From Crocodylus rhombifer (Eukaryota > Chordata > Crocodylia > Crocodylidae), in NCBI GenBank assembly GCA_038503035.1, contig JAVSML010000973.1, positions 186,001 through 250,000 on the forward strand: DNA of 64,000 nucleotides. The letters run 5' to 3'. The notes below the pieces were generated by a model. It saw nothing but the letters and a program-made list of their open reading frames with translations, did not search any database and was not told where the DNA came from. Made by a program: the position numbers and the translations under genes. The first letter of the stretch is position 1; every line of letters starts with the position of its first letter. Below are positions 48,571 to 60,528 of the stretch, one piece after another.

Positions 48571-49836
48571 CTGATTTAAACTCCCATGTCGTGCACACTC
48601 CCTGTCCCTGTTCTTGTAAGGCTTGGCAGTCTTTCATAGATTGATCCTATAATTTGTGTGTGTCTGACTATATTGTATTCAGCTAATAAAACTTCAGTTA
48701 TGTTCCTTCGAAAAAACCCCGGTCTACCTATAGCATTGTAGATCATAGGAATTTATAAAAACAGTCTGTTGAAGCAGTGTGAAAGCGAGTAGCAGAAAAG
48801 GTTTGACAGGCAATGGAAACAGAAATAAGGAAGACTAACTATGAAACTTTAGCACATAGGAAAAGATATTTATGGCACTGTGGTAGAAGAGCAGCACTTG
48901 TTGCCTCTAGGTTGCTGGTTTGACTCCAACCCTGGTCATTAGTAACAGAAGACTTTTGATACGGGACGAGCTGCATTGGGTGAAGTCTCAGTCCTGTTTT
49001 CAAAACCCATGGTTTGTTCACTTGGCAACCTAAGACGCAAAGGATGGATGGGTACATGCAGAGTGAGCTGTCCTCTTGTTCCTTGAAATGGCTCCTGCAA
49101 ACCAGAGTTGAGACATTAATCAGAAAAACTCCCCATCACTCCCACCCATCCTGTTTCTTTCCTCTGGATACGCAATTGTGTTGTTTTCCAAGACTGCTGA
49201 TCACAGTTACTCTGTTCGCTCAAAATAGTTTGTAGAGGATATTTGATTTTCTTTAACTCACAAAAGTTCACTAGAGGACGATCTGTCAAACTCACAAGAT
49301 CCTTAAAATAGCAAGAAACGGGTTAAATGATGCACACTAAAGCAGCATTGTGTGTTGTCCCAAAAGTTCACCAGCTGAGCTGTTGGGGCTACTTATGGGC
49401 TGCTTCCAATGATGACTATGACCAGCAAGCAAAATGCTTGGCCTGCCTAGGCCTATGGATTTTTGCATGGCCATGCTAGTTATAGAAAGCTGGTCCGTCC
49501 CATAATAAATCTCTGAGACCAAAGCCTTGAGCCTGAGAAGGTGTGCGTAATTTAATATATGTAACATAGTCCTCTCTTCTTTAATGGGGCAGTAGCAGAG
49601 GTCTTTAGGATTAAGGCTTCTGGTCAGGTAGATCAAATCTCCTTGAAGGATCCGAGTGCCTCGAGGTAGAATTTCCCCTGGAGGGAAAAGAAAAACTTGG
49701 ATAGTAACTTTGCACGATGCGCAGGGTAAGTTGGGATTCAAGTTGGATTCTGGCTTCACTCCTTGTTTTTGAGTGCCGAGAGCTGTGCTTTTACAGTAGC
49801 TGTAAGCGAGCTCCAATATCGACCCAAACTATCACC

Positions 49837-50321
49837 CTATTTTCTTTATACCATGCACCTTCTAATAAAACACGCACCTTGTTTGGGGGAAGGGAGAAGG
49901 AAGATTTGTTTTTCCCTCCCCCAGACTTTTATAGCTGCATGGGGCAGAGCTTGATCTTCAGCTCACTTCCCCTCCCTTTCCCGTTCAGGTAAAAACTTTC
50001 AGTTTGAACTTTTTCCCAGCTGAATTGTTTGCTTTCCCCCGAGCAGGGAGGGCAGGGTGAGCTGAAGATGAGGTTTTGTCCCTGCTGCAGTTCAGCTGTG
50101 GAAGTGTTAAAAGGACAGCTGATGCTGAAGACAGGACTCGTCCCTCTCGGGGAGTAGGGAATAGGGATGTGCGGGAGAGGAAAAGCAGCAGCAGCTTTGT
50201 GACCGTGTCTTCATGCTTCTACTCCGGGCAGAAAAGCATCGGCTTCCTTACTTAAGACATACACCCCCATTTTGGAAGATACGTTTTTGGGGAAAGGTGC
50301 ATGTGGTATGTGAGGAAATAG
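49837..50321. mobile_element. family C terminal-inverted-repeat element, copy 4 (485 bp)
   Basis: The left end 'ctattttctttataccatgc' is mirrored by the complement of the right end, 'ctatttcctcacataccaca', followed in complement by 'tgcacctttccccaaaaac'. The interior is GC-rich with 'gagctgaagatgaggttttg' and 'gcttgatcttcagctcac' partly complementary to each other. No transposase frame. Confidence 0.6.
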
Positions 50322-51909
50322 TCCTAGTTAATGCAACTCGACATGCTTGGAGACGCAAGAGGCTTCCAAACATTCGAAACATGTTCCTTCCCTTCTCCTT
50401 TCCAGGAGAAAAGCTGGACCTCTGTGGGTAGCAGTTTTGAATATCCATCCGGACAAAGAGGGCCTGAAACAAGGGTAGTTTATTTGTGGGGAAAAAAGCA
50501 GTTTTTTGTTCACTTTTTTAGATCCTTGAATTTTCTTTTAGTTTCTCTCTCTCAACAGTTAACACACTTTTGGCTTTGCATGGGGGCTTCATAGCCCTAA
50601 TTGCCAGGTTGACGGCCAGGGTGGACCGGCTGTTTTGAAGAGGTCTCTGCGGTTCTTCCTAACTTGCTGCTCGTTTGGGAAGATGGCAAATTTAGGGCTG
50701 CATATTGGATCCAGAACGCCAACATACCTCCAGCACATGTTTCAGGGTGAAGAGTTCACGGTTAAACAAATGGGACTGTAGCACTATGCTGCTGCACAAA
50801 ACTTTCTTGGTGGTTTACAGCCACAATTAAAAAAATGGTCTGTTAAGTGCTCACGGCATTTCAAAACAAATAGCGTGTTACTGGAGAGGAAAGCATGGCA
50901 GACCTGAGGCCCTGTGGCCTTCTCCTTTCTGAATTAGCAAGTGCAATTTGCTGTCCCATTATTAAAATGCAGCGTGCTCTCCTGCTTTGCCAGCGGAGAC
51001 TTAGAACTTGAGTGCATCAGAAAGGAAAGGGGCTCTTCCTTGCTCTTCGGTGGGTGAAGGGCTGTGGTTGGGATAGATTAATAATTGGTGCACGAGGGTT
51101 GGAAGGGAGCGAATGAAACGGCCTTTTGTCCACGATGGCTGACTGTTGTTTCTATTTCTCGTTGGACAAGTTAATGTAAATTGCATTGACAAGGCTACTC
51201 CAAACATGGTGATTTGTTGACTTTAAGCTTTTCAAAGATGGAGAGCTGTGTCAACACCTACCGTGAACTGTCAGGTTAACAAAGCAAGGATGTTGTTTTG
51301 GGAAGGGTGAGGGGGGAGCGAAAGCTGGAGAGGGGGAAGAGTTGGGGAAAGGGGTGTGCTTTTGTTTTTATTTTAGGTTTCCTTTAATCCTCTGTTAGTC
51401 TTGTATCCTGATAACCTTCTCTGGAAGGTAATCGGGGGAGGTCGAGAGGTTACAGTGACCTGGGAAGGGGAAGTAATCTTTTAGCGGCCGGGCAAAGTAG
51501 AACCTCTCCCGTCTCGAGCATGAACTTTTTGCACAGGGAGATTTTTCCTTTGTGCTCATTTTTTGCCAGATGGCAGACACAGATTTCAGCTGGAACTGTG
51601 TAAACTCCAAGGATTTGTTCCTTGAAACGGTTTGCCCAATGCTTTATTAACCGTATTGACAGCTCTTCAATGTTGCAAATAAGCACAGTGACCCTGACGA
51701 CTCATGTATTTGTGAGCAAGCTTTAATAGAAATGTTGGGATTTGTTTTGGGGTTTTTTTCCTTTTTAAAGAAAACACTGACCTGTGTTGAGTCTTTAGTA
51801 AGGTGAAACATTGCCTCCATGACATGTTAAAAGAAGGAAAATGGCGCAGAGCTTTACAGTAACCAAGGTGTTCGCTGCTTGGGTCAGGAAGCTTAGTTTT
51901 ATTTTAGCC

Positions 51910-51926
51910 GGGGGGGGGGGGGGGGG
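51910..51926. repeat. poly(G) run, 17 bases
   Basis: Uninterrupted G17 in the intron, a G-quadruplex candidate on the transcribed RNA. Its length is likely to be uncertain in the assembly. Confidence 0.9.
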
Positions 51927-52079
51927 TGGAGAAGATTATCATCAGGCAGGAAAGTAAAACACCACGTCTACCATCTCGGTAAGCTGCAGCTCAATATTTA
52001 GATTTCCAAATACCAGTATGCCATTAAATAAGCACCAGAAAATTAAGTCTCAAAGTGTGTCTGTGAGGATGGTAAGCAT

Positions 52080-52180
52080 TGCGTCTATTTTACAGATGGG
52101 GAAAACAAGGCAGATGGGCTGTGACTGTCATGATTAACTTCACTGCCCAGAATAGAAGTCTGATCTTCTGGTACCTTGCC
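52080..52180 (+). repeat. MIR-like SINE fragment
   Basis: 'tattttacagatggggaaaa' followed by a diverged 'aaggcagatgggctgtga' resembles the MIR core ('ttttacagatggggaaac...aggca'). Limits approximate. Confidence 0.5.
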
Positions 52181-52428
52181 TTGTGCTGACCTGACAAGTT
52201 GTTTTTGACTTGCCATGGGGAAAAAGGAGAGTCCTTTTTAAAAGATCGTATCCAGCTACTTAAATGCACTGTTGAGTTCTCGAGCAACACGTGACAGTCT
52301 TGTTTAAAGAGTAAACTTTATCAGTGCCAACCAGTGTGCTACTGAACTCCTCTCTCCTCCCTAACTTTCGCACTGTTCCTTCGCTCTCTTATGCTTCTGA
52401 TTTGAATTCCCTGTGTTGTCCTCTGTAG

Positions 52429-52458
52429 GGGGATGTAGATGCCCATTCTACAATGTCG
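52429..52458 (+). CDS. EXOC6B: candidate EXOC6B cassette microexon (30 nt)
   Basis: A long pyrimidine-rich tract (about 52345-52426, with several CT-rich runs) ends in 'cctctgtag'. It is followed by 30 bases and a strong donor 'gtgagtat'. The 30 bases are open in the phase set by the previous exon and read GDVDAHSTMS. The previous exon ends in phase 0 and, by family knowledge, the next residues after HLP are GKVAQ. Inclusion would therefore add ten residues without shifting the frame. It lies 6.6 kb after exon k. The signals are visible in the sequence; that it is spliced in, and where, is inference. Alternatively it is a chance pseudo-exon. Confidence 0.6.
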
Positions 52459-53398
52459 GTGAGTATGACTGTGTGTTGTATGCCTTCGGTATGCTCTGCT
52501 CGCAGTTCAAATATTAGAGGGTTATTTGAACCAGAAAAGGTCTTTATTCTGGGAAGGGAGGAAGCAACAGGGAAGAAAGCTGAACCTGAATGTCTTGGAA
52601 AAGACATTTAACCCCTTTGACTCTGGTAGAACGTACAGCCTTTCCTCCACCAGTTTCCAAAAGAAAAGAAAAGTAGTAAATAGAGCATCCAGGGGTGCTG
52701 TGGAAAAGCAGGCTTCCCAACAGGCAAGGTGCTCTCTGTTAAGTATGTGAAGTATTGATGCAGTATCCTTTTTATAAAGAGCGACTTCCGAGCTATCGCC
52801 CATTAAATCTAGTCCGTCAGCATCCCTTACCTTTTTTTCCAAAGCCATAGCAAACCTTCTAGCCAAGGCGTATCAGCTGCAGTTTGCTCCAGAGCCCATC
52901 CGCGTGGCTTGGAGTTGGCATGTATTGGGAGGCTGGCTGTCAGCTCCTTTGAGCTCAGAGCAAAAGACCAAGTTTTGTCCTGGTTGCTGTTCCCAGTGTA
53001 ACGGGTCACGGCAGTACAGGGAACAGGCACCAAGGGGCAGGGTCATCATACTACATGCAAGTGCATTTTGAACTGTTGAGCTAATAATAATAATCTTCTT
53101 TTCAATCATGCCTCTTATTCCCATGCATCCCTAAGTGCTGTATAAATTATATGGTGCCACTGAAAGGCGGCCACCCCTGGGGTGCACCTATTACTTACTC
53201 CCTTCCACAGTAATGGTGATCGGCAGCATCTGGCCAAAGAAACGGGGACAAATTCCTGTCGTTAGGGAAAGCAAAGCACCAGGGGGTTTTGACAGTCTGC
53301 TCAGAGCAGAGGGGGCTTTAGTTGAGATCTTTTGAAAGAGCCTCTCCTGCGTACCCTGCAAACAGCGTATTGCTCAAACTCTTCTCCCTCTCGGGGCT

Positions 53399-53489
53399 GA
53401 TAGGCTGAGTTAGCGCTGCTGGGATTTGAACCTGAGGTTCCTTCTGCCAGTTCCAAATCTGATGCTTTAGACCGTTCAGCCTTCCCCTC
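53399..53489 (-). repeat. tRNA-Leu-like SINE head (degenerate)
   Basis: On the minus strand 'ggctgaacggtctaaagc' resembles a tRNA D-arm region and A box, and 'ggttcaaatcc' fits a B box. The spacing is close to that of a long-variable-arm tRNA (Leu or Ser). The T stem and acceptor stem do not pair, so it is not a functional tRNA. Confidence 0.45.
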
Positions 53490-56400
53490 TGGCTGTACTG
53501 CTGGAATAGTTTCGCAGTGAGTAGTGCAAGTTCTTGATGTTGCTATCATGCTATTTGGATTAAGGCAATTAGTCCAAAGAACGCAAAGCAGACCTGCATT
53601 CTGGTTCAATGAATGCCTCTAATTGTCGTCATTTATGCTTGTTTTCATGTTCAGTAGAAAAGCTAAGGCATTTTCATGGATAGATCACAAACAAAGTACA
53701 CTCTAGCTACCTTGTTTTTTCTACTCCAGTGTCTGCAAGCCAAGGCACGTGTTAACAAGTGCACCTCATTTCTGTAGACTCAATTCTGCTCTACTGGTGC
53801 GAGATAGTAAATGTTAATCTGTAGCATTTAACTCGGCTTCTAAGCTTCTGCATTTAACCCGTGCTCCTTATTAAAGCTGCCTCTGGGGCTGTTTCGGTAG
53901 TATTGACATTTTCATGATGCAGTCGGGTGTGCATATTCCTTTTCCTGGAAACTGAGCATAGCGCTGTCTTCGGTGCGTACAGGCTTCAGACACCTGGGGG
54001 TTTCTAAGTCAACATCGAGGTCTCAAATTGATGCCAGCTTCTGAAAAGAAAGCGGTTTGTTAAAGCAATTTGAGGCTCGATTCCATCAAAGCTATGGCTC
54101 GGCTCCGGGTCCCAGTCACTCCCTCGGCGCTGGCAGGGAGTGCGAGTGCTGGGAAGCTGCATGCTCTGCCTTTTGCAGGACAGGGGTGCCTTGCATTATC
54201 ACCCCCCTTCCCGGGATCGGGGACATTGTCCTGCCGTGTATTTGGACTCTCCTGGGTGATTATCTTCAGGACACTGTGAAGGACACGAATATAAAAAGAA
54301 GTCTGGCTTCTGACTCTTCACAACTTTCACAATCCAGAAGCCAGATGTACCTTTTTAGTATTTTTGTTTTTGTTTTTAATTGAATCCAGTGCCTAGACAT
54401 GGAGTCGGCTTCCTATGGAGAGGGGTGCATTTGTTTCGTTGGTCTAAATCGGTGAAAAATAATCTCTGTAGGTTCCCTGGAAAGTGTGAGCAGTGAAATA
54501 ATCCCTTTTTATGGCGGGACTTTCCCAAGTGCCTTTTTTTAAAACTGTTACAGATTTTATTTTCATTTTAATCCTTTTTTTGTCCCCTACATCTTTTGAA
54601 CAAATTGGTCAAGTGGATCACGTTGTGCATTTTTTTTTAATTCATTTTTTTTTCTTAAATGAAATCCGATACTACGAAGTTGCTTCGCTACAAGGACACT
54701 GTAACCAGATTTAAAGTGTAAGGGCATAATAGTGGTAATATTTGTGGTCCAGCCATCCCTTTAGAAATGTTCTTCTTGCCCATTGGGGGTGGGGGAAAAA
54801 AGCATGCCTTAACCTAGTTACCAGCTAGGTTATATGGTGGTTTTTATAGCCTGAATATAACATGTTTGTGCAACTGATAGCAATGGAAAAATGAGATTTA
54901 TAATTTGTGATTTATTAATCTACTGAAAATGGGACCAAGGGCTGTTCCTGAAATCTCTGCTGTGCTCATAGCACTTCTCTGCTGGGCCTAATCATACTCT
55001 TATTGACTTATAATGGTACAGAGCCAGTCCTGTAGAAGCTTGGACAAACCGATCCGGCTCTAGACGGGAGAGACCGAGGCGGTGAACGGGGACAGGATTG
55101 CTTGCATGGACATGCTGTCCCGGGCTGCCTTCCTTCCCTGTGCTTTTGGGAGAGTATTCGAAACCCAAAACCTTGACAAGCATGAAGGGCAGCAGAGATG
55201 TTAATGCTTGGTGTGCATTGCTGACTGGTGAGGAGCCTGACCTCTGGTTAACCCAGGGGAGGGTTGGTTAACTAGAGGTTGGGTAAGCTGAGTTACCTTG
55301 TAATTACATGGCTTTTTGTGTGCTTTCAACACTCTGAGAAGTAATTGAAGCCAACATGCCCTGTGCCATAAATCCTTTAAACCAGCATGTGCCTACTCAC
55401 CTAGGTGTTGCTTCTATTCCTTCGGTTACACTGGCATGCTTGGCTTTAGGTTGGCTCTGCAGGCTTGGATTTAGAAAAATTATAATGCGCTGAAACCTTT
55501 GCAATAGGAGGTGGGGGGAAAAAAAAGCAGTTGCGTGGAGCGTTGAAATTGGCACTAGAAAGCCCATCAGTAAAGGTAAGGATTGAAAACTGTCTGCACC
55601 AAAGCTCCAGCAGGCACCTTCCAGGAGCCCTATTAGACGTTAAAGCATGTTTTCCCTTTAGGCTCAAGTACAATAGACTTTGCAATTATGTGCTTTTCCT
55701 TCATTTCGATCTTGTAAGTCTCCTCTTTAACTTGTGACTGTGAAAAGGAATGCTGATTAACACCGCGTCTGCTTCAAAGGCCCCTCGCTGCCTTGCTTAA
55801 TGTAACCGCAAGAGCAGACCCACCTGCCTTCAAGGAAGGAGCAAAAATCTTCAAATGCGACGGATTTACCTTTGCTACTTCTGGAATCCCTTTTCCGAGT
55901 ATTGCGAGTTGCAGCTGCACTGGAAATGTTATGAGCTTTTGCTATTTTTAAGTTGAATTCTTTTCAACGGCAGTCTGAGTGCTCAAATACAATGCTAGTT
56001 AGCTCTACAGCAATGACTACAATTAAACATAAAGCATCATCATTGTGTATGGCATTTCCTAAAAATTCCATTCTTCAGACAACGTATAGTCTTGATAGGC
56101 CTTAATAACATCAATAGAGGCAAATGCAAAGCCCTTAAGTACAGGTCCTTACAGATTTAGCTCCATTCTCAAGATTAAAGACCTTTAATTGTCGTGTTTT
56201 GGAAGTGGCAACACAGAACCAGTGTGTTATCAAACACCGGGCTAAATCCCTTTGCTAATGACAGTAGCTGTCTCTTGCTTTCCCATCTAACCCTTAGATG
56301 TTTTAAGATGGGTTTGAATTTGTGTGTTGGGTGTTGCAACAAATGCAAAATGAGCCAACATGTGCACTTGTCATGCTGGTTGTTGTTCCTTTATAATCAA

Positions 56401-57528
56401 GTCCCCTGACATCTGGGATTGGAAATGATATTGGGGGGGAGGGGGGGTTCTGCTAACTCACCAGTTTGAGTCACTTCTACATTAATGACTGAAGTCCAGG
56501 TCATAGCCCCACTTCCAGGAGCCTGTGGTTCTACACTGCGATGTGTTCGGTAGTCTCAGCAAACAGTCTGTAAACCTGAATAAATAGCAAAGTTGAACTA
56601 GTCACATTAGCAGCAGCAACGTATGAGGAAACTTGGTGCCACCGCTTATGTTTTCATATGTATAAAAGTCTGCTGTGTGGCTTGGGTACACAGTGTGGTT
56701 CTCAAATGTTGTCAGTCTTTCACCTTGTGCTTAATGCATAGATTTTTGTTTAAGATCCTATAATAAAGATGTTGCAATTTTGTATAATCTCTTCCTGCTG
56801 GTTTCTTGGGGCAAAGCATCTGCCAATTAAGGTAATAAGGGTAGTTTTTAAAAAATAAACATGGCTCTAGCTCTTTGAGTATACGTTAGGAAAAAAAATC
56901 TGCGTTTAATCAACTTTTTGTTTCCAATATGGCAGCTGCTTTATATTTAATGGAAAATCGGCCTCTTCCCAATGGAAAGAATGCTATTCCCAAAGCGAAT
57001 AACAGAAGGAAATAAAAGCCACAAAAGAGCAGCATGAAAATGCCATCTTTTTTTTTCCAAGTCCCAGTTTTGGAATAATGCTCACTGGTAATTGGTGGGC
57101 AGCAGGTCTGATTTATTTCAGATAATTTTGAAAGTCTCGCCCTGTGCACTTCAAGAACAAGAGGGCATCTAGTTGAGCATGGAAAGACTTCCTCCTCCAA
57201 AAGATTTCTCTGTAGCATTAAACCTGATTTGAAGGAGAAGTAGGGGTGGCTCATACTTGTAAACAAACTCACTTTTCATTCGAGATGCTCCTCAGTCGGA
57301 GGTGGCAGAAGACCCTAGTGGTTGGACTACCAAGTTTCTCCATCATTCCTTAGCATCTTTTATCCCAGGATTTTGAAGTATTTTGTAAACATGAATGAAT
57401 TTTGTTCTCATCCTGCTCAGTGGGGAGAGGTCAAATATCATGAGGATATAATATAAATGGAAGGAAGAATGTAAAGGCTGTCATGTGCCAAGTCTACACA
57501 AGTCTGGTCAATGGGGATTGAACTCCCT

Positions 57529-57553
57529 TTTTATTTATTTATTTATTTTTTTT
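57529..57553. repeat. (TTTA)n tract
   Basis: About four TTTA units followed by a T run. Confidence 0.85.
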
Positions 57554-57998
57554 GAGTTTCTGATGTGTACCCAATCCGCAGTACCATCCGTCTTTTGCCA
57601 GTTGTACCCTTGTTTGAAACTATATTAACCTGTATTGTCAACTGCTCTTAAAGATTTTTTAATTTTTTGTATAAAAACTCAGTGCAATGGAAAAGTGGGA
57701 AACCGATGGCTCAGAAATCCCTTCTCTCCCCACAGTCCAGTTGTCAATACAACTTCCCCTCGTGTTACTACTGCAGCGGGGCTCCGATTTCTTCTAGATA
57801 CAGCACTTGGAGAAGAAGGTAGTTTTATTGCTGTGGCTGGCTGGCATTTGGTTCTCAGCTAAGACTTCCCATAGGAGTCAGTCGGTGCCACTTCTGATGT
57901 GATCTCTTCCTGTAGAGGCAGGGCCGGACACAGGCACTGGTGAGCCGGGTGGCTGCCTGAAGCCCAGACAAAAAGGGGGACTGAAAATGGTAATTTTT

Positions 57999-58032
57999 AA
58001 TAATGATAATAATGATAATATTATCATCATCA
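57999..58032. repeat. (AAT/GATAAT)n simple repeat, self-complementary
   Basis: 'taatgataataatgataata' continues into 'ttatcatcatcac', so the two halves can pair with each other. Confidence 0.8.
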
Positions 58033-58393
58033 CTCTCTCCGGTGAAAGGGGTTTGCCCCAGGCTGCCAGGAGTCTAGGTATGGTGCTGTGTAGAGGGTGG
58101 GACTTGCCTCAGAAAGCAGGTTTTGTGCCTTAAGTTTTCAATCCATCCAACCCTATTTAAGCAATTAAATTTAAATCCTTTGATTCAGCCTTTAAGTCCT
58201 TTGATAGCCAACGGTATCAAAGATGAAGAAATGCAGAAAATCATAGTCTTTTGTCCAGCTCTGTGGTTCTGTACCTAAATCGCTACTTATTTTCATCTGC
58301 TGTTCCCTTTCTCCTCAGTTCTTGAGGTTCTCTGTTTTCCACTGAGCAGGCTTTGTTGGGCCTCCCTTCTGGATCCATGTGCATCACTGGAGT

Positions 58394-58690
58394 CCTGTGT
58401 CCAGCTGTGGGCCCCCTGCTACAGAAAGGATGTGGACAAGTTGGAGAGAGTCCAGCGGAGGGCAATGAAAATGGTTGTGGGGCTGGGGGACAGGACTGGC
58501 GAGGAGAGGCTGAGGAAACTGGGCTGATTTAGTCTGCAGAAAAAAAGACTGGGGGGGATTGAAATAGCAGCCTTCAACTCCCTGCAAGGGGGTTATAAAG
58601 GGGATGGGGATGGACTGGTCTCAGTGGGGCAGATGACACGAAGGAGCAAATGGGCACAAGTTGCAGCAAGGGAAAATGAAGTTAGAAATT
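58394..58690 (+). repeat. CR1 LINE fragment
   Basis: The plus strand reads residues like VQLWAPCYRKDVDKLERVQ and MKMVVGLGDRTGEERLR from the C-terminal part of the CR1 reverse transcriptase frame. It runs parallel to 5436-5640, then breaks off near 58690 without the usual 3' tail. Confidence 0.8.
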
Positions 58691-59920
58691 AATTTAGAGT
58701 ATAGGCACTTTGGATGTGCAGTTTCATTACAGGGCAGAATGACATGCTGTATTTGGAAATTAGGTGTACTGAATATATACTGATCGAGAACAGGCAGGTA
58801 GCAAGGACCAAACGGTCATTTCTCATAATGTAACAACAAATGGACCATTAAGGAAAACACCATGGCAGTGAATTCAAAACTGGTAAAGGGAATAGATAAT
58901 GGGTTGAATTTTCTGCCACAAGGTATTGCTGGAAGTGCAGAATTGGAAAGGGGTTCTCTAGTCTCATAAATGAGAATAAAGGTAAGTCTCATTTCCTAGG
59001 ATGGCCAATACCTCCTGTTTTCAAAGCGTGCCAATTAACACAAATTCGGAAGGACCAGGTTACTCCATGATTGTCTGCAGTGGAGTTTCTAGCATCTGTT
59101 GCTGAAGTGCTTGCTATTTGTCACCCTAGGAGACCAGGTCCTAGCTGGGCCACTCACTATACGTGCTCAGTAGATTCATGGTACCTGGTTTTCAAAAAAT
59201 GATTAATAACAAAACAAAACAGATTCTGGACCTAGATCTGTATGAAGGACCATACGCTGTAAGAGGAAAATAACACGGCTTTTGGAAAATATGCATTTGT
59301 ACTGTGTATTTTATCTAGGCAGCCTTAAAAGCTTTTAACCTACAACTTGTAGCAAAATACTGAACTGGCTACCTGCAGAGAAATAACTGTGTCTATGTAC
59401 ATATTTATATATAAATCTGGAATGCTTTGAAGAAATGGTCCTTTGGTTATTTGTGACATTCACATTCCACAGCACTTCCCTCCCCTTCTTTCTTTTATTT
59501 TCCATTTTTTCTTGATACAGCACAACATGCAAGGAAGAAAACCCCCATAAATCCTCTCTCTATGTCCTTGCTAGATCCTGGATCCTCTCCCATAGATCCA
59601 TGATCATTATGGAGAAACTCTGGCTGTTCTTAGAGAATTTGAATCTCTAGTTCATACTGGATTTTGGATATTGGATCCCTTTTATTCCTATGTTGTGCAT
59701 TGGGGAAGTTTTCCAAGAGTTGGTGCATTTTTCTGATTTAAGAAATCGTGCCTCTTTCCTTAGCTTTGCTCTTGCTCAAACCTATTGGCCAATGCCTGGG
59801 TAGCACTGAAAGTCTGCTGGTCCTTGTTTCAGCCTGTTTTTTGTGTGTTTATAATCTGGTTCCTGACGTAATGTCCACTGTGATTGCACCTTGATTCTGG
59901 AAACGCAGCTTCTCCTTTGA

Positions 59921-59975
59921 CTTGACCTCCCGAGGTCCCTTCCAGCCCTAATGTCTATGAAATCTATGAAAATAT
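59921..59975 (+). repeat. CR1 LINE 3' tail fragment
   Basis: 'acctcccgaggtcccttcca' then 'gccctaatgtctatgaaatc' and 'tatgaaaa', the terminal part of a CR1 tail with its short end repeat. Confidence 0.75.
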
Positions 59976-60528
59976 ATCCTGAATGAGTTGGTTTTGGACA
60001 TTCTCCAGGATTAATCAAATAACTTGAGTTTTCCCACAAGAGGTGTGAGGGTTGATATCTGGGATGGCTGTGTACTTGTTTCGTTTGCTATGTTTTGCTA
60101 CTTGGGGGTAACTGAAGTATTTGCTATTTTTTATTTCGCTTGTTTAGAAGCTTCTTGCCTTGGCCAGAAGTGTTTTTTCCATTTGCTGCCTTGTCACAGT
60201 ATGTGAGACCATACAATTTCACTTTCTGCTTGGCGTAGATAAGTGGTGGCAAATGTTAACTTCCAAAGTGGCAGCATCTCCTTCATCTTTTTATGTGGCT
60301 TGTGGGAGTCAGTTAAAGGTGGGCTTTCATTGGCTTTTTAGCACTTCTTTGAAAGCAATTACGCAGTCCAAGGACATTGTCCTGCCATATGATATAGGTA
60401 TCCAGCCCTTGGTCTGCTTCTTGAGATGCAGAAGACATGCAAACTTGAGGTGAGCGGTTTCTGAAATGCCCCTACTTTGAAATTGTGCTAGGCAGCACTC
60501 TTTTTATGATTCCTTGTGCTTACTAACA

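Noticed and set aside
53399..53489. Functional tRNA gene on the minus strand
   Set aside because: A- and B-box-like sequences are present, but the T stem and acceptor stem do not pair and there is no convincing anticodon loop.
54057..54383. 108-codon frame starting MLKQFEARFHQSYG
   Set aside because: Looks gene-like at first, but no family is recognised, and there is no conserved splice context.
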